A stretch of 64,000 bases of DNA. Origin: CAZIUL01 sp964542475 (GTDB lineage Bacteria; Planctomycetota; B15-G4; CAYZWU01). The stretch lies in assembly GCA_964542475.1 (NCBI GenBank), contig CAZIUL010000021.1, positions 1 through 64,000 on the forward strand, read 5' to 3'. Below the pieces are notes generated by a model that was not told the DNA's origin, ran no database searches, and was given only the letters and a program-made list of their open reading frames with translations. The translations under genes and the position numbers were made by a program. Every line of letters starts with the position of its first letter. Within the stretch, counting starts at the first letter, position 1. Shown here piece after piece: positions 1 to 8,743 of the stretch.

Positions 1-83
1 CCGGGCTCCCTGGCGGAGCGAGGGTGTTGAAAACGTACTTCAAGTTCTAGGAAGATTCAGGAAGAGAAAGAAAGAAAAAGAGA

Positions 84-105
84 ACCACGGATAAACACGG
101 ATAAC
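84..105. repeat. Short dispersed repeat, ACCACGGAT(G/A)AACACGG type
   Basis: The motif accacggataaacacgg sits in a purine-rich context (aagagaaagaaagaaaaagag before it). A near-identical copy in the same kind of context (agaagaggaagag before it) is at about 36882-36898 just after dnaE. Both copies are intergenic. No function is evident. Confidence 0.6.
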
Positions 106-115
106 TTCCGGTGTT

Positions 116-214
116 TGGAGGGCGGCAGTCTCTTGCCGCCTCTTCTCTTCCGGTGTCGACAAAGCGACGCCCTCCATGCCGCCCCTTCCGGTCGGGAAGG
201 AACCCGACCCTCCA
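116..214. repeat. Cluster of three TGGAGG-led hairpin repeats
   Basis: Three units share one architecture: a leader (A/T)TGGAGG, a 7-bp stem, a 6-nt loop and the complementary stem ending in CC. Unit 1 (plus, 116-140) has stem GGCGGCA/TGCCGCC. Unit 2 (minus, about 151-177) has stem GGCGTCG/CGACACC with one mismatch. Unit 3 (minus, 190-214) has stem GGTCGGG/CCCGACC. The stems differ in sequence but keep pairing, so the structure rather than the sequence is conserved. A fourth, imperfect unit lies at 4229-4254. Confidence 0.6.
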
Positions 215-559
215 TTTGTCCCGTCTATGCAAAGTGTTCTTCCGCCGACACAATGAATGGCGGCCACACATGACATTGGATGGTGTCACGCCCGTAAAAC
301 GTAAATGGATGATGCCTCTGATGAACTACTTTCATGCATCTGGGCTGACCTACTGGGATGGATCGAAGCACAAGCTGCGGCAATAGAAAGTGGACCGATG
401 AAATCTCCGGCCCCTGGACAGGCAGGTCAAGAAACCGTCAACCGTCCTCAAACTGTATTGTCAATCACGTGACGGAGGATCCGGGCGACTACAGGGCTTG
501 GTTCGTGGTCTTCAGTTCGACCTGGGGACAGCTGCTTTTGAACTCCCCATCTTCAATCC

Positions 560-1621
560 TCATTTTCCCCCTTCCGCAACCCATTTCTCCCATTTGCGGA
601 TGGCTTTTTCCCTTTGGGACACGGGCCCTCGCACATCAAAATCAAGATCGTTCTGCCCGGTCATGCGGACAAGCTGCCTGAGAGCCTCGTCACGAACCGT
701 AACATCAGGGTCTCTCAGCACCTTGATGAGATGAGGAACCGCATCGGAATACAGAAACTCCCCCACGGTCTGAATGGCCCCAACCTGCACGAACTGGTCC
801 GGATCCTCTATTAACGGCAGAACCAGGGGCAGCGCTTCCTTGATCCTCTCATCAAGCACCTGGTACACGGCTTCGAAACGCTCCCCGTCATCATCAGAGG
901 TCAGCTTATCTTTGATCTTGAGCAGTGCGGCAGACTCTTTTGGGGGTTCCGAAAAGCTCCCCCCCGCCCCAAAACCGCCCTCAGCAACAAGGGATGTCCC
1001 GCTGTCAATAAGATTTTTCAGCTTCCCGAACTTGAGCTCGAGCGCTGAGAGCTGTTTTGCGAAAGCACCGAACCCTTTTTCGAAAGCCCTCAGCGTGGCG
1101 GTAAACTCGTCCTGTTTCAGAGCAAACTTGTCCAGGCGCTCCCTGGCATTTGTAACGGACTGAAAATTCTTGGTCATATTATCGGTCTCAGCGCCAAGCC
1201 CCTGAAGATCACCACGTATCACGAGGACCTCTGATTCGAGGTTCGACAACCCGGTCACCGAGACATCAAGTTTTTTGCCGAGCTCCCGTACCTCTCCTTT
1301 CAATTCCTCAATCGCGCCCCCCAAACCCGCGATCTCTTCCTGGGACAAATCAAAAGCCTGGGTTGTGACGTATTTCACCTCTTCGTTCTTGAAATTCGCT
1401 GAAATCATAAGGTAGATCACTACCCCCAGAAGCACAATGACAACGAAAAAAAGGTAAGTGAACATGCCCCCGCCCGGCTGAGACACCGGCCTTTCTTTGA
1501 TTCCCTGCAGAGGGTTGCAGTTGTTGCAGTAGATTTTCCCCTTCAAGGTAACGGCCTTGTTGTCCTTGATATCCTGAAGAGGGATACTCTCGTTGCATTC
1601 ATCACAGAAATAAATCTTCAT
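560..1621 (-). CDS. Membrane-anchored HEAT-repeat protein with N-terminal Cys-rich motif
   Basis: Function unknown. The N-terminus carries two CxxC knuckles (C-D-E-C near residue 8 and C-N-N-C near 33) that could bind zinc. A single transmembrane segment follows at about residues 54-75, then a long coiled-coil region (about 85-210) and C-terminal HEAT-like repeats (about 230-352) ending in a motif with TGQ, FD, GP and two spaced Trp. That tail resembles the end of the HEAT lipoprotein at 2258-2857, so the two may be paralogues. I chose the ATG at 1621, preceded by GGGAGG; a GTG lies directly before it. It is the last of three minus-strand genes with zinc-ribbon or HEAT features. Its topology, with the Cys-rich end probably cytoplasmic and coiled coil/HEAT outside or the reverse, cannot be fixed from sequence alone. 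Confidence 0.85.
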   Translation of the reverse strand: MKIYFCDECNESIPLQDIKDNKAVTLKGKIYCNNCNPLQGIKERPVSQPGGGMFTYLFFVVIVLLGVVIYLMISANFKNEEVKYVTTQAFDLSQEEIAGLGGAIEELKGEVRELGKKLDVSVTGLSNLESEVLVIRGDLQGLGAETDNMTKNFQSVTNARERLDKFALKQDEFTATLRAFEKGFGAFAKQLSALELKFGKLKNLIDSGTSLVAEGGFGAGGSFSEPPKESAALLKIKDKLTSDDDGERFEAVYQVLDERIKEALPLVLPLIEDPDQFVQVGAIQTVGEFLYSDAVPHLIKVLRDPDVTVRDEALRQLVRMTGQNDLDFDVRGPVSQREKAIRKWEKWVAEGGK

Positions 1622-1764
1622 CACGCCTCCCGCTGGGCAAAGTATGACCTCTGAATCGAGGGCCCACGATAACCTTGTATTTGTTTATATCATATGCATG
1701 GAGGAAGAAACCATGCAATTCAGATTTTCGAAAAAGCATTCGCTTTTTTCACCGATTCCGCCGG

Positions 1765-2100
1765 CTAAACCAAGTAATCAACGATCAGACACAGCTGAAA
1801 CAGCAAAGCAAGGCCAACAGCAACGAAAACCAGGACATTGTATCGTGTTATTCCGTTGCTTTTCTCCGTGCTCTCGCTGGTCTCGGAAATAGAGGCTGCT
1901 GCCGTTGAAACTGTTATACTTCCACATCCAGGGCAAAGGAGGTCGGCGCTGCTGGTCAGAATCGAGCAGGCGGGGCATTTCAATGATCCAACCGTATCCT
2001 GGCTGCTCTTGCAGGCCGGGCATTTGGACAGATCGAAGGGAATCATGCTGTCGCAATGCGGGCAGCTCTTTACCCGTTCTGTTTCTCGCTCTTCAGTCAA
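1765..2100 (-). CDS. Small zinc-ribbon membrane protein
   Basis: Function unknown. The 111-residue protein has four CxxC pairs (CPHC, CPAC, CPAC, CPGC) in its first 60 residues, the pattern of a double zinc ribbon, then a Ser/Thr-rich linker and one C-terminal transmembrane helix (about residues 88-108). The frame opens at a TTG (2098-2100) with GGGAG six bases upstream, which makes this uncommon start credible. It lies between two HEAT-repeat genes on the same strand (157 bp after one, about 140 bp before the other), so co-transcription is plausible. An AT-rich stem-loop at about 1723-1750 could be a weak terminator. Confidence 0.8.
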   Translation of the reverse strand: MTEERETERVKSCPHCDSMIPFDLSKCPACKSSQDTVGSLKCPACSILTSSADLLCPGCGSITVSTAAASISETSESTEKSNGITRYNVLVFVAVGLALLFQLCLIVDYLV

Positions 2101-2257
2101 GGCACGCTCCCACCGAAAGAATCATCTTGTAGGGCAATGCTGCAATTGTAATACCTGAATCTTGTACGGGGTTTGTCAACGTACACGATTCAAATCGATA
2201 TTATCACCCTGCCCGGCAAAAGCAAGATGCCGCAAAACAACCTGTCAGGATAAATCT

Positions 2258-2857
2258 CTACCGTGCCGCGAGGTTTCCGGTAAACGATTGGTCGCTGTTC
2301 TTGTTCTCCCACCAGTCGAACCATCTTCTGGTCGATGCGAAGCGCTCCTCTTCCGGGCCGTCAAACGAATACCCGAAACTCTCGCCCGTCTTCCTGTTCA
2401 GCACCTCGAAACAGCCGCGCCTGATGCTCAATTCCGGGTCGTTGAGACCTTCGATGATGATCGGTATGGTGTCCCAGGCGCCTATCTCGAACACGGCTCG
2501 TGCCACCTCGAACCTGACATACCGATTCTGATCGTCGGTCATGCTCAAGAGAACATCCAGCGCTTCGTTTGCTCTAAGCTGTCCGAGAACATAAGCTGCC
2601 GAACATTTGAGTTTGGGATTATCGCTTTCAAGGCATTCAAGCATCTGTTCGACCGCGAACTTGTCATAGGCCACAAGCAACTGAAGGTCGGCGTAGAGCT
2701 CATTTCCCGTCTCGTATGGAAGGCGGGCGACTATCTTGTCTACCGATCTGGACAGGTAGAGTTCGCCGTTACCAGGACCTTCGACGCGTTCCGTCACGCA
2801 AGCCGGAAAGCAAACAAACAAAAAAAGCACACCGAGAGTGATAATACCGAACTTCAT
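2258..2857 (-). CDS. HEAT-repeat lipoprotein
   Basis: The start is the ATG at 2857, with GGAGG upstream; the frame stays open further upstream but that part is not protein-like. Residues 1-20 form a signal peptide ending in a lipobox (F-P-A-C), so the protein should be a lipoprotein. The mature part has HEAT/PBS-lyase-like repeats (about residues 60-165) and a tail with TGESFGYSFDGP and two Trp that matches the tail of the HEAT protein at 560-1621. HEAT solenoids bind proteins; the partner is unknown. It heads the minus-strand run HEAT lipoprotein, zinc ribbon, HEAT membrane protein, and is transcribed divergently from yajC. Confidence 0.85.
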   Translation of the reverse strand: MKFGIITLGVLFLFVCFPACVTERVEGPGNGELYLSRSVDKIVARLPYETGNELYADLQLLVAYDKFAVEQMLECLESDNPKLKCSAAYVLGQLRANEALDVLLSMTDDQNRYVRFEVARAVFEIGAWDTIPIIIEGLNDPELSIRRGCFEVLNRKTGESFGYSFDGPEEERFASTRRWFDWWENKNSDQSFTGNLAAR

Positions 2858-3106
2858 TTTCAGCAACCTCCATACAAGGAACGGTCGTGCATGGCGCACA
2901 AATCCACGGCAAATCCCCAAAACACACCCCATCAGATTGCATACATCTCTTCCTGTTCAATATCGGCAATCAGCATGCAGCTACTGCATAAAAATCTCTG
3001 TGGACTATTGAACGAACCAACGCTTTATTATTTATTGAGAGGTTTGTGAATGTGACAACCGGTTTCAACCGGGCTCGAATGGTTGTTTACCAAAGCTGAG
3101 GTATCT

Positions 3107-3472
3107 ATGAATTTCTATAAGTTATTGTACGTTTTGCCTATGCAGACGGAAGGCGGAGCGCCGGCCGGTGATGCTGGAAGCGCTACAGGCGGGAGCGGCT
3201 CTTTTCTCTTCGTCATGCTTGGAATGATCGTTATCTTCTACTTTCTCCTCATCAGGCCCCAGATGAGAGATCAGAAAAGACGCAAAGAGATGATCGCTGC
3301 CATCAAAAAGCACGATCGAGTAGTGACGAACGGCGGAATCCACGGGGTGGTCGCATCGGTTTCTGATAACGAGGTGGTACTGAAGGTCGACGAAAGCAAC
3401 AACGTCCGGATCAAGTTTTCCCGCTCATCCATTGGTACCATTCTGGAACCTACACCGGCTGATCAGTCATAA
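3107..3472 (+). CDS. yajC: Preprotein translocase subunit YajC
   Basis: YajC is a small inner-membrane protein that associates with the SecDF complex and SecYEG. The protein shows the family layout: a short N-terminal segment, one transmembrane helix (about residues 33-53) ending in the hallmark LLIRPQ, a basic stretch, then a conserved cytoplasmic domain (VTNGGIHG, VLKVDES). I place the start at the ATG at 3107, preceded by GAGGT at good spacing; an upstream TTG in frame is less likely. secD and secF are not next to it here; the following gene is a YraN-family gene about 110 bp downstream. Confidence 0.93.
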   Translation: MNFYKLLYVLPMQTEGGAPAGDAGSATGGSGSFLFVMLGMIVIFYFLLIRPQMRDQKRRKEMIAAIKKHDRVVTNGGIHGVVASVSDNEVVLKVDESNNVRIKFSRSSIGTILEPTPADQS

Positions 3473-3579
3473 CAGCTCTTGTTTCACGGAAAGTTTTACG
3501 GGTCCCGTAACCGGCTTCCTTCCTTTTCGTCAAAAGATGCGTCATGGCATCAGGAACATCATCCGGGCAGTAAAACCAC

Positions 3580-3933
3580 ATGAAACCACGCGATCTGGGA
3601 AAGCATGGAGAGCTTGTAGCGCGCGACCATCTCCTTTCAAAGGGCTACGAGATAGTGGCCACGAACTACTTTTGCAGGTATGGCGAGCTTGACATCGTGG
3701 CGCGCGACCAGGAATCCTTGGTTTTTGTCGAAGTCAAGTGTCGCAAAACTCTATCCGGTCTCGAACAAGCGATAGGACCCAAGAAAATAAGTTCTTTGCG
3801 TTTTTCAGCCCGATCCTTCATGCAACATACCGGGCTGGAAGACGAGAGCTTCAGGTTCCTGGTCCTGTTCGTTTGCATTTCCAATGAAAAACACGGCCTT
3901 TGTTCCATCGAAGCGATTGAAGATCCATTTTAA
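3580..3933 (+). CDS. YraN/UPF0102-family nuclease-fold protein
   Basis: The 117-residue protein matches the UPF0102 (YraN) family, which has a restriction-endonuclease-like fold and no firmly established role. Visible landmarks are the start K-H-G-E-L-V-A, the YEIVATNYFCRYGELDIVA segment and the core F-V-E-V-K-C-R, giving the D...ExK arrangement of PD-(D/E)xK nucleases. It follows yajC on the same strand. A repeat nest begins within 10 bp of its stop codon. Confidence 0.9.
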   Translation: MKPRDLGKHGELVARDHLLSKGYEIVATNYFCRYGELDIVARDQESLVFVEVKCRKTLSGLEQAIGPKKISSLRFSARSFMQHTGLEDESFRFLVLFVCISNEKHGLCSIEAIEDPF

Positions 3934-3941
3934 TCCCCATG

Positions 3942-4103
3942 TTTAACGCGCTTATTTCATACTCTTCGTCGCGAGGTGCAGTAAACTGTGATGTGGCAAG
4001 GCGCATGTCAGGAGACGACCGCAGGCCTGTTCTTATAGCATGAAACGCAGCATGAGTGCAGGTTACGGTGCCGCAGCAGATGTGGATAAAAGACGCGGTT
4101 TAA
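3942..4103 (-). repeat. MITE-like palindromic element, copy A
   Basis: About 162 bp, bounded on both sides by TTTAA. The left end (cgcttatttcatactcttc) matches the right ends of copies B and C read in reverse; the right half (gaaacgcag ... ggttacggtgccgcagcag) matches their left halves. The element is therefore inverted relative to B and C. Its outer right end is diverged (gataaaagacgcgg). It lies between the YraN-family gene and the sugar transferase gene and encodes nothing. Confidence 0.85.
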
Positions 4104-4104
4104 T

Positions 4105-4148
4105 CCTCTGAACCTCAACCCTCTGAACCTTAACCCTCTGAACCTTGC
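4105..4148. repeat. Tandem repeat, 15-bp period, three units
   Basis: Three units of cctctgaacct(c/t)aac follow copy A directly, the last one incomplete. The same CCTCTGAAC core builds an 8-bp tandem repeat at 20171-20200. Translated in reverse these repeats give FRGL-like peptides, which are spurious. No gene is involved. Confidence 0.85.
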
Positions 4149-4228
4149 AATTCCCGAATCATCATGTATATTGGCGTTCAATTCGATTTGCATTATGCCG
4201 ATAATAATAGGAACTTAAGCATAAACTG

Positions 4229-4254
4229 TTTGGAGGGCTGCAACTTACACAGCC
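4229..4254 (+). repeat. TGGAGG-led hairpin repeat, fourth unit
   Basis: The sequence tttggagg is followed by stem GGCTG, a 9-nt loop and CAGCC, matching the layout of the three hairpins at 116-214 with a shorter stem. It lies 55 bp before the sugar-transferase start and could form in its 5' leader. The remaining bases of the 3934-4308 gap show nothing else. Confidence 0.5.
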
Positions 4255-4308
4255 GGTCAAAAACGAGCTGGTGGGGCTGCTTGCCCATGTCGGATTTTTT
4301 GCGTTCAA

Positions 4309-5778
4309 ATGGCCAGAATCTTTAACCTTACTTTTTCACTTCGTAAAGTCCTCCTGGTGACTTTCGAGACGATCCTGCTGGCATCGGTGCTTCTGCCTAT
4401 TTCGGACTTCGGATCGTTCATCAAGCTGATCAACGACCAAACGGTCATTGTAAACGAGCAGCCCCTTGGCGGTTTGAACCTCCTGGTTTTCCTCTCGCTA
4501 CGTGTTATTTTCATCGTTTTAATATGCCAGGGGTGCTTCTTTGTTAATGATCTGTACAACTGGAAAATCACTTCAGATCCCAACAAGACTTACATCCGGC
4601 TGCTGGAATCGGTATCCTATTCTCTCATACTGATCGCTGTATCCTACTACCTCTTCCAGGGTATAGACCGCTATATCGTCTCACAGGAAGGTGAATACCT
4701 CGGGCTGCTGCGAATCCATCCCCTCAACGCAATTACATGCATGGGAATAATATACATCGTCTCATACTACTACCGGATCGTCTTCCACTGGACTCTTTTC
4801 CGCTGGAAGCTCGCTGACCGGCTTCTCATGGTTGGCGTCAACTCCATGACCAAACTGATCGCCCAGGAGCTGAAGGAAAGGAAGGATCCAAGCTACCAGA
4901 TAGCCGGTTACATCGTACAGGACCCCTCGAAGGAGTACCCGGGTTGCAAGATCCTCGGCGGATTCACGGACATCTACGGCCTTGCAAAAAGGCAGGAAAT
5001 CAACAGGATCATCGTTTCCATACCTGAACACGACGAGTCCATGCCGATCGACGGGCTGCTGAACTGCCGCATCAAGGGGATCCAAGTCGAGGATGCCTCG
5101 CTGCTTTACGAACGGCTCACCACAAAAATCGCCCTGGAAAAGCTGCATCCATCCTACCTGATATTCTCAGAAGGCTTCGTCCAGTTCAAGTTCACCTACA
5201 TCTTCAAGCGGTTTCTGGACATCTGGCTCGCAATATTCGGGCTGATCCTGGCCCTTCCGATCATCGTCGTGACAGCCGTTCTGATAAAGCTTACGAGCAA
5301 AGGGACCGTATTCCACAAGCAGAAGCGCGTCGGAATGGAAGGAAAGATATTCACGCTGATCAAGTTCAGGTCCATGTGCTTTGATGCGGAAAAAACAACA
5401 GGGCCGGTGTGGGCCAAGCAGAACGACTCCAGGATAACATGGATAGGCAGGATAATACGAAAACTGCGGATCGACGAGATCCCGCAGATGTTGAACGTAC
5501 TGAAAAACGACATGAGCTTTGTCGGTCCAAGGCCGGAAAGACCGTTCTTCGTGGAAGAGCTAAAAGAACATATACCCTATTTCACGGAACGGCTGGTGGT
5601 CAAGCCCGGCATCACAGGCTGGGCTCAGATCAACTACATGTACGGCAGCAGCAAGGATGATGCTCTTCATAAGCTGCAGTACGACCTCTACTACATCAAG
5701 AACATGTCCATCTTCCTGGACATCATGATTCTGTTCAGAACGGTCAAGGTGGTCATTCGCCGCGAGGGTGCGGTGTAA
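4309..5778 (+). CDS. Undecaprenyl-phosphate sugar phosphotransferase (exopolysaccharide initiation)
   Basis: This is a bacterial sugar transferase of the WcaJ/PglC-like family, which moves a sugar-1-phosphate from a nucleotide sugar to undecaprenyl phosphate and starts a polysaccharide repeat unit. The N-terminal part (residues 1-165) has several membrane helices; residues about 170-290 form a CoA-binding-like domain; a membrane segment at about 305-327 leads into the catalytic domain with K-R-F-L-D-I, F-R-S-M, R-K-L-R-I-D-E-I-P-Q, FVGPRPERP and the PGITGWAQINY signature. Length and layout fit the sugar transferases associated with PEP-CTERM/EpsH systems (TIGR03013-like), although no exosortase lies in the window. 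The ATG at 4309 has no strong ribosome site. Its 3' end overlaps the convergent TPR lipoprotein gene by 26 bp. Confidence 0.92.
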   Translation: MARIFNLTFSLRKVLLVTFETILLASVLLPISDFGSFIKLINDQTVIVNEQPLGGLNLLVFLSLRVIFIVLICQGCFFVNDLYNWKITSDPNKTYIRLLESVSYSLILIAVSYYLFQGIDRYIVSQEGEYLGLLRIHPLNAITCMGIIYIVSYYYRIVFHWTLFRWKLADRLLMVGVNSMTKLIAQELKERKDPSYQIAGYIVQDPSKEYPGCKILGGFTDIYGLAKRQEINRIIVSIPEHDESMPIDGLLNCRIKGIQVEDASLLYERLTTKIALEKLHPSYLIFSEGFVQFKFTYIFKRFLDIWLAIFGLILALPIIVVTAVLIKLTSKGTVFHKQKRVGMEGKIFTLIKFRSMCFDAEKTTGPVWAKQNDSRITWIGRIIRKLRIDEIPQMLNVLKNDMSFVGPRPERPFFVEELKEHIPYFTERLVVKPGITGWAQINYMYGSSKDDALHKLQYDLYYIKNMSIFLDIMILFRTVKVVIRREGAV

Positions 5779-8155
5779 TAGTAACCACCTTCCCGCCGGC
5801 ATTGCCAAGCCCCTCCTCGGCAGCTAGCGCTCCCGCGGCCTTTTGAAGCTCAATGCGGCTCAGCTTGTGGAGCTGATGCAAAATGTTGGAATTTCCGTCA
5901 ATAGCCGCAAACTCCTCCGGCCTTGAATGAACCTCTTCGACGAGATCCTTCATCAGGCGCCGGTAGCCCTTCCCGTGAGGAGTCCTGCTGGAGTACACAT
6001 CCATGTGCTCCGCTATTTCGGACAGTACGGCGTGTGGATCTTGTGACCGAAGAAGCGCGTTGAGCTGCGCCCTTTTCTCGAGCCAAGCCTCGACATTGAA
6101 TGCGCTGAACCCCTCCATTACAAAACGACACGCCGCCCGGAACAGATTTTTCGATATGGGCAAAAACTCCCGCGCATCCGCGAGATGCTGCACCTCGTGC
6201 GTCAGAACCACATCGAACCGCATCTTCATGTATGCGGGCAAACCGTCAGGGGCGCCTGCGGCCCGGAAAGACACGTAGCTGAGCCGCTTGGAAAGGCCGA
6301 GCGGTTCGGAAACATCCCGGGCCGAAGCAGGCCCGCATGCGCGGGGAGGAGAGTCGCTGAGAAGAACAGCCTCGTTCTCATGAAAGCGCCTGTACGTTTC
6401 ATGAGCCCTGTGAGAGATCATGCGTATCATGTCAATGTTTATCGCAACGATCGAGTGCAGACCAACACCCGCGACATTCCCGCCAATGTACTCGACAAAC
6501 GAAGGGATATGCGGATTTTCGCAGCGTACCAAGTCGAACTCAATCTCCACGCCGCCCACTTCACAGACAGATCCGGGCCTGCGGTCAAAAACATCCAGCA
6601 GGTATGCCTCGACAGGCCCGCCGGCTCTCCGGCCCATGATGAAGAAACGGTTGAACTTCCTGAAATACTCAATCACTCCCCCCTCGCATACAGAGGTGTT
6701 CATGAGTACACCGACAAGGCCGAAGTCAACAAAAGAAGCGGCCTGGAACAGGTCAGTTCCAAGGATTTCACTGGAAATCCCGCCGAGTCGTTTCAAAGCC
6801 TGATCTAGATCAAGAACCGGCCCACCCGCCTGAAAAGCCTTGTACTGGGCCAGAAAAAACTCCCGCAAGGCCAGTTCGAAATGTTTGTGCCTGTAGATAT
6901 CATTCAGCAAAGAGCGGGCTTTCCGTCCTGTGGCGGAAGGATGGTCGGCAATCCTGGAGAGGTAGGAAGACGCCTCTTCCAGCCATCCGATTTCCATGAG
7001 AAGCACAGCGAGCTCACATAATCTCTCCTGATCAATGGAGGCTTGCAGATCTCCATTCCGGCCGTTTACAAGCGCAAGAACCTTGCTTTCAACGCTTTTC
7101 AGGCGGCTGCCATCGATCCACTCTTGAGGACATGCGGATGTCTGAACGGCGAACGCCTCGCTGAGCTTTCCTGAAACGGCATGGATGTAGCGAAGCTCCC
7201 TGCGAACTCTCGCATCAGCGGGAGCGGCCTCGTATGCCCTGGAAAAATAGCGCCTGGCTCCGCTGAGATCGCCAAGCTTGCGGCAACACACCCCGAGAAT
7301 CCGGTCTAGCACGACGCCGTATCCGTTGTCGCGCCCGGCGGTAAGGGGTCCGAATCTGTAAAGAACCCTGCGCAAAAACCTGTCATCCGGAACATTGTCC
7401 AGAAGATCGAGCAGAAATCCGAAGAACCGGCTGTTCAACTCGGTTTCCGGAGCAACAGACAGCAGGACACCGAGCGCTTCGATCGGGCCCTCCTCATCAG
7501 CAATCCACCTGGCTCGCAGCATGAAAAGCTGCAGGTTTTCAGGAAAAAGTTTCAGCGCCTTGGAAAGCAGCTTTTCCGCACGGTCGAGCTTCCCTGTGGA
7601 AAGAAAAAGCGATATGAGCCCGACATACGGCTCAGCTTTCCAGGGCGCAGATCGGATCGCACCTCGATAGGCATCTTCGCAAGCACCGAAATCGCCACAT
7701 TTCCTAAAAGCGAATCCCAGGCCGTTGTATCCCCAGAAAAAAGAACGATCCAGGTTGACGGCTTTTGAAAAGGCTTCGATCTGGTTCTCCGGGTTGGACA
7801 GCACCCTTCCGTAAAGATAATGAAACACCGCGCTCCCGGGGCTGCCGTCTCGCAGATCCCTGTACCGGTTCACAAGGTATCCATACCTGTTTTCCGCCAG
7901 GTAGATGTCCTGGAGACAGCGATGTGCATCCACATACAGAGGATATTCCCGGAGCAGTTCCTCCAGCCTGGAGACCGCATCGGCCCGTTCATGCACGGAC
8001 AGGCGGTCGGTGGCGCTCTTAAGTTTTTCTCTTGCGGCTTCAGGAACCTCCGGCTTGTATGAAAAATCCTTCAGGCCCGAACAGCCGCACAAAAGGAGAA
8101 ACTCCACAATCAGGGCGGCGACCAGGGCCGCTTTATAACAGGCAGAACAACGCAT
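5753..8155 (-). CDS. TPR lipoprotein with C-terminal HExxH metalloprotease-like domain
   Basis: The 800-residue protein begins with a signal peptide and lipobox (L-C-G-C, residues about 22-25), so it should be membrane-anchored outside the cytoplasm. Residues about 45-430 carry TPR-like helical repeats (for example YLYGRVLSNPENQIEAFSKA, GYNGLGFAFRKCGD). The C-terminal part contains HEVQH at residues 653-657 within VVLTHEVQHLAD, a zincin-type zinc site; a later Glu-rich helix (VEAWLEKRAQ, about 688-697) could give the third ligand. I do not recognise a named family. It faces the sugar transferase gene and is divergent from the glycan operon starting at 8744, so a role in envelope polysaccharide assembly or turnover is an inference from context. 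GAGG stands ten bases before the ATG. Confidence 0.85.
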   Translation of the reverse strand: MRCSACYKAALVAALIVEFLLLCGCSGLKDFSYKPEVPEAAREKLKSATDRLSVHERADAVSRLEELLREYPLYVDAHRCLQDIYLAENRYGYLVNRYRDLRDGSPGSAVFHYLYGRVLSNPENQIEAFSKAVNLDRSFFWGYNGLGFAFRKCGDFGACEDAYRGAIRSAPWKAEPYVGLISLFLSTGKLDRAEKLLSKALKLFPENLQLFMLRARWIADEEGPIEALGVLLSVAPETELNSRFFGFLLDLLDNVPDDRFLRRVLYRFGPLTAGRDNGYGVVLDRILGVCCRKLGDLSGARRYFSRAYEAAPADARVRRELRYIHAVSGKLSEAFAVQTSACPQEWIDGSRLKSVESKVLALVNGRNGDLQASIDQERLCELAVLLMEIGWLEEASSYLSRIADHPSATGRKARSLLNDIYRHKHFELALREFFLAQYKAFQAGGPVLDLDQALKRLGGISSEILGTDLFQAASFVDFGLVGVLMNTSVCEGGVIEYFRKFNRFFIMGRRAGGPVEAYLLDVFDRRPGSVCEVGGVEIEFDLVRCENPHIPSFVEYIGGNVAGVGLHSIVAINIDMIRMISHRAHETYRRFHENEAVLLSDSPPRACGPASARDVSEPLGLSKRLSYVSFRAAGAPDGLPAYMKMRFDVVLTHEVQHLADAREFLPISKNLFRAACRFVMEGFSAFNVEAWLEKRAQLNALLRSQDPHAVLSEIAEHMDVYSSRTPHGKGYRRLMKDLVEEVHSRPEEFAAIDGNSNILHQLHKLSRIELQKAAGALAAEEGLGNAGGKVVTITPHPRGE

Positions 8156-8743
8156 TTAAGAAAAACCTCGACATTTCAGGCACAACCGGGCATGGACCAA
8201 TCCCAGGTGAAGTAAAACAAGATCATATTTCAAACATCACCGGTTGTCAAAGACAGAGCCGTATACGGGCGACATCCAGCTTCCGAAACAAAACCATGGA
8301 CGCGCAAGGGCACGCCCGCACAAAATGATAAGGCCTGATGATGCACAGCAGCCTTGATACCCTCTTGTAGTCAGCTATCATACTTTTTCGATGATATTCA
8401 AACTCAGGCTCAGCTTTGTCGAAATAGGTCGTACAGCGGGGTCGTTATGTTGAGGACATTCGATCTATGGATCGTTCCAGGATAACGCTCCGGTAAACGC
8501 AGCTCATGCAAAAACAGGCCGGTAGTCCAGGGCACACGACCGGTTTGTTTTACCGCTGAGTTCAAGCAGGAGAGGAAAGAACTTATCCTGTTTCTTCCAA
8601 AGCGTGAGGAGGATGAGGTGAATACGGATATGGACCGTTTTCTGCCGGCAGCGAACCGCGTTCTCGTAAAACCGGCGTTTATTGGGGTGCTATAGTGGTA
8701 CACGATCATCGGGCTACACCGCTCTTGAGGAGATCCATATAGA
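8156..8743. other. 588-bp divergent intergenic region with possible gene remnant
   Basis: The region separates the TPR lipoprotein from the glycan operon and must hold both promoters; I cannot single one out. Between about 8521 and 8697 the plus strand has an open segment, closed by a TAG at about 8695, whose translation includes EFKQERKELILFLPKREED and looks protein-like. It has no credible start and an in-frame TAA just upstream, so it may be the tail of a decayed gene. The rest shows nothing clear. Confidence 0.4.

Larger units (their letters stand above)
1..559. other. Non-coding repeat-rich stretch at the window edge
   Basis: I find no convincing gene here; the short open frames have no recognisable product and conflict between strands. 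The stretch holds a short dispersed motif (accacggataaacacgg, about 84-100) that recurs after dnaE, and three hairpin units at 116-214 sharing a TGGAGG leader. The right half (about 230-559) shows nothing I can assign. It lies downstream of the minus-strand HEAT gene that ends at 560. Confidence 0.6.

Noticed and set aside
1644..1892. Small plus-strand frame with a GGAGG-like site before ATG
   Set aside because: It overlaps the zinc-ribbon gene on the other strand, and its sequence has no family resemblance.
2162..3049. 295-codon open frame on the plus strand
   Set aside because: It is antisense to the HEAT lipoprotein gene, which has a lipobox, repeats and a strong ribosome site.
4105..4148. 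Possible CRISPR-like array
   Set aside because: The units are contiguous, short and without spacers, so it is a plain tandem repeat.
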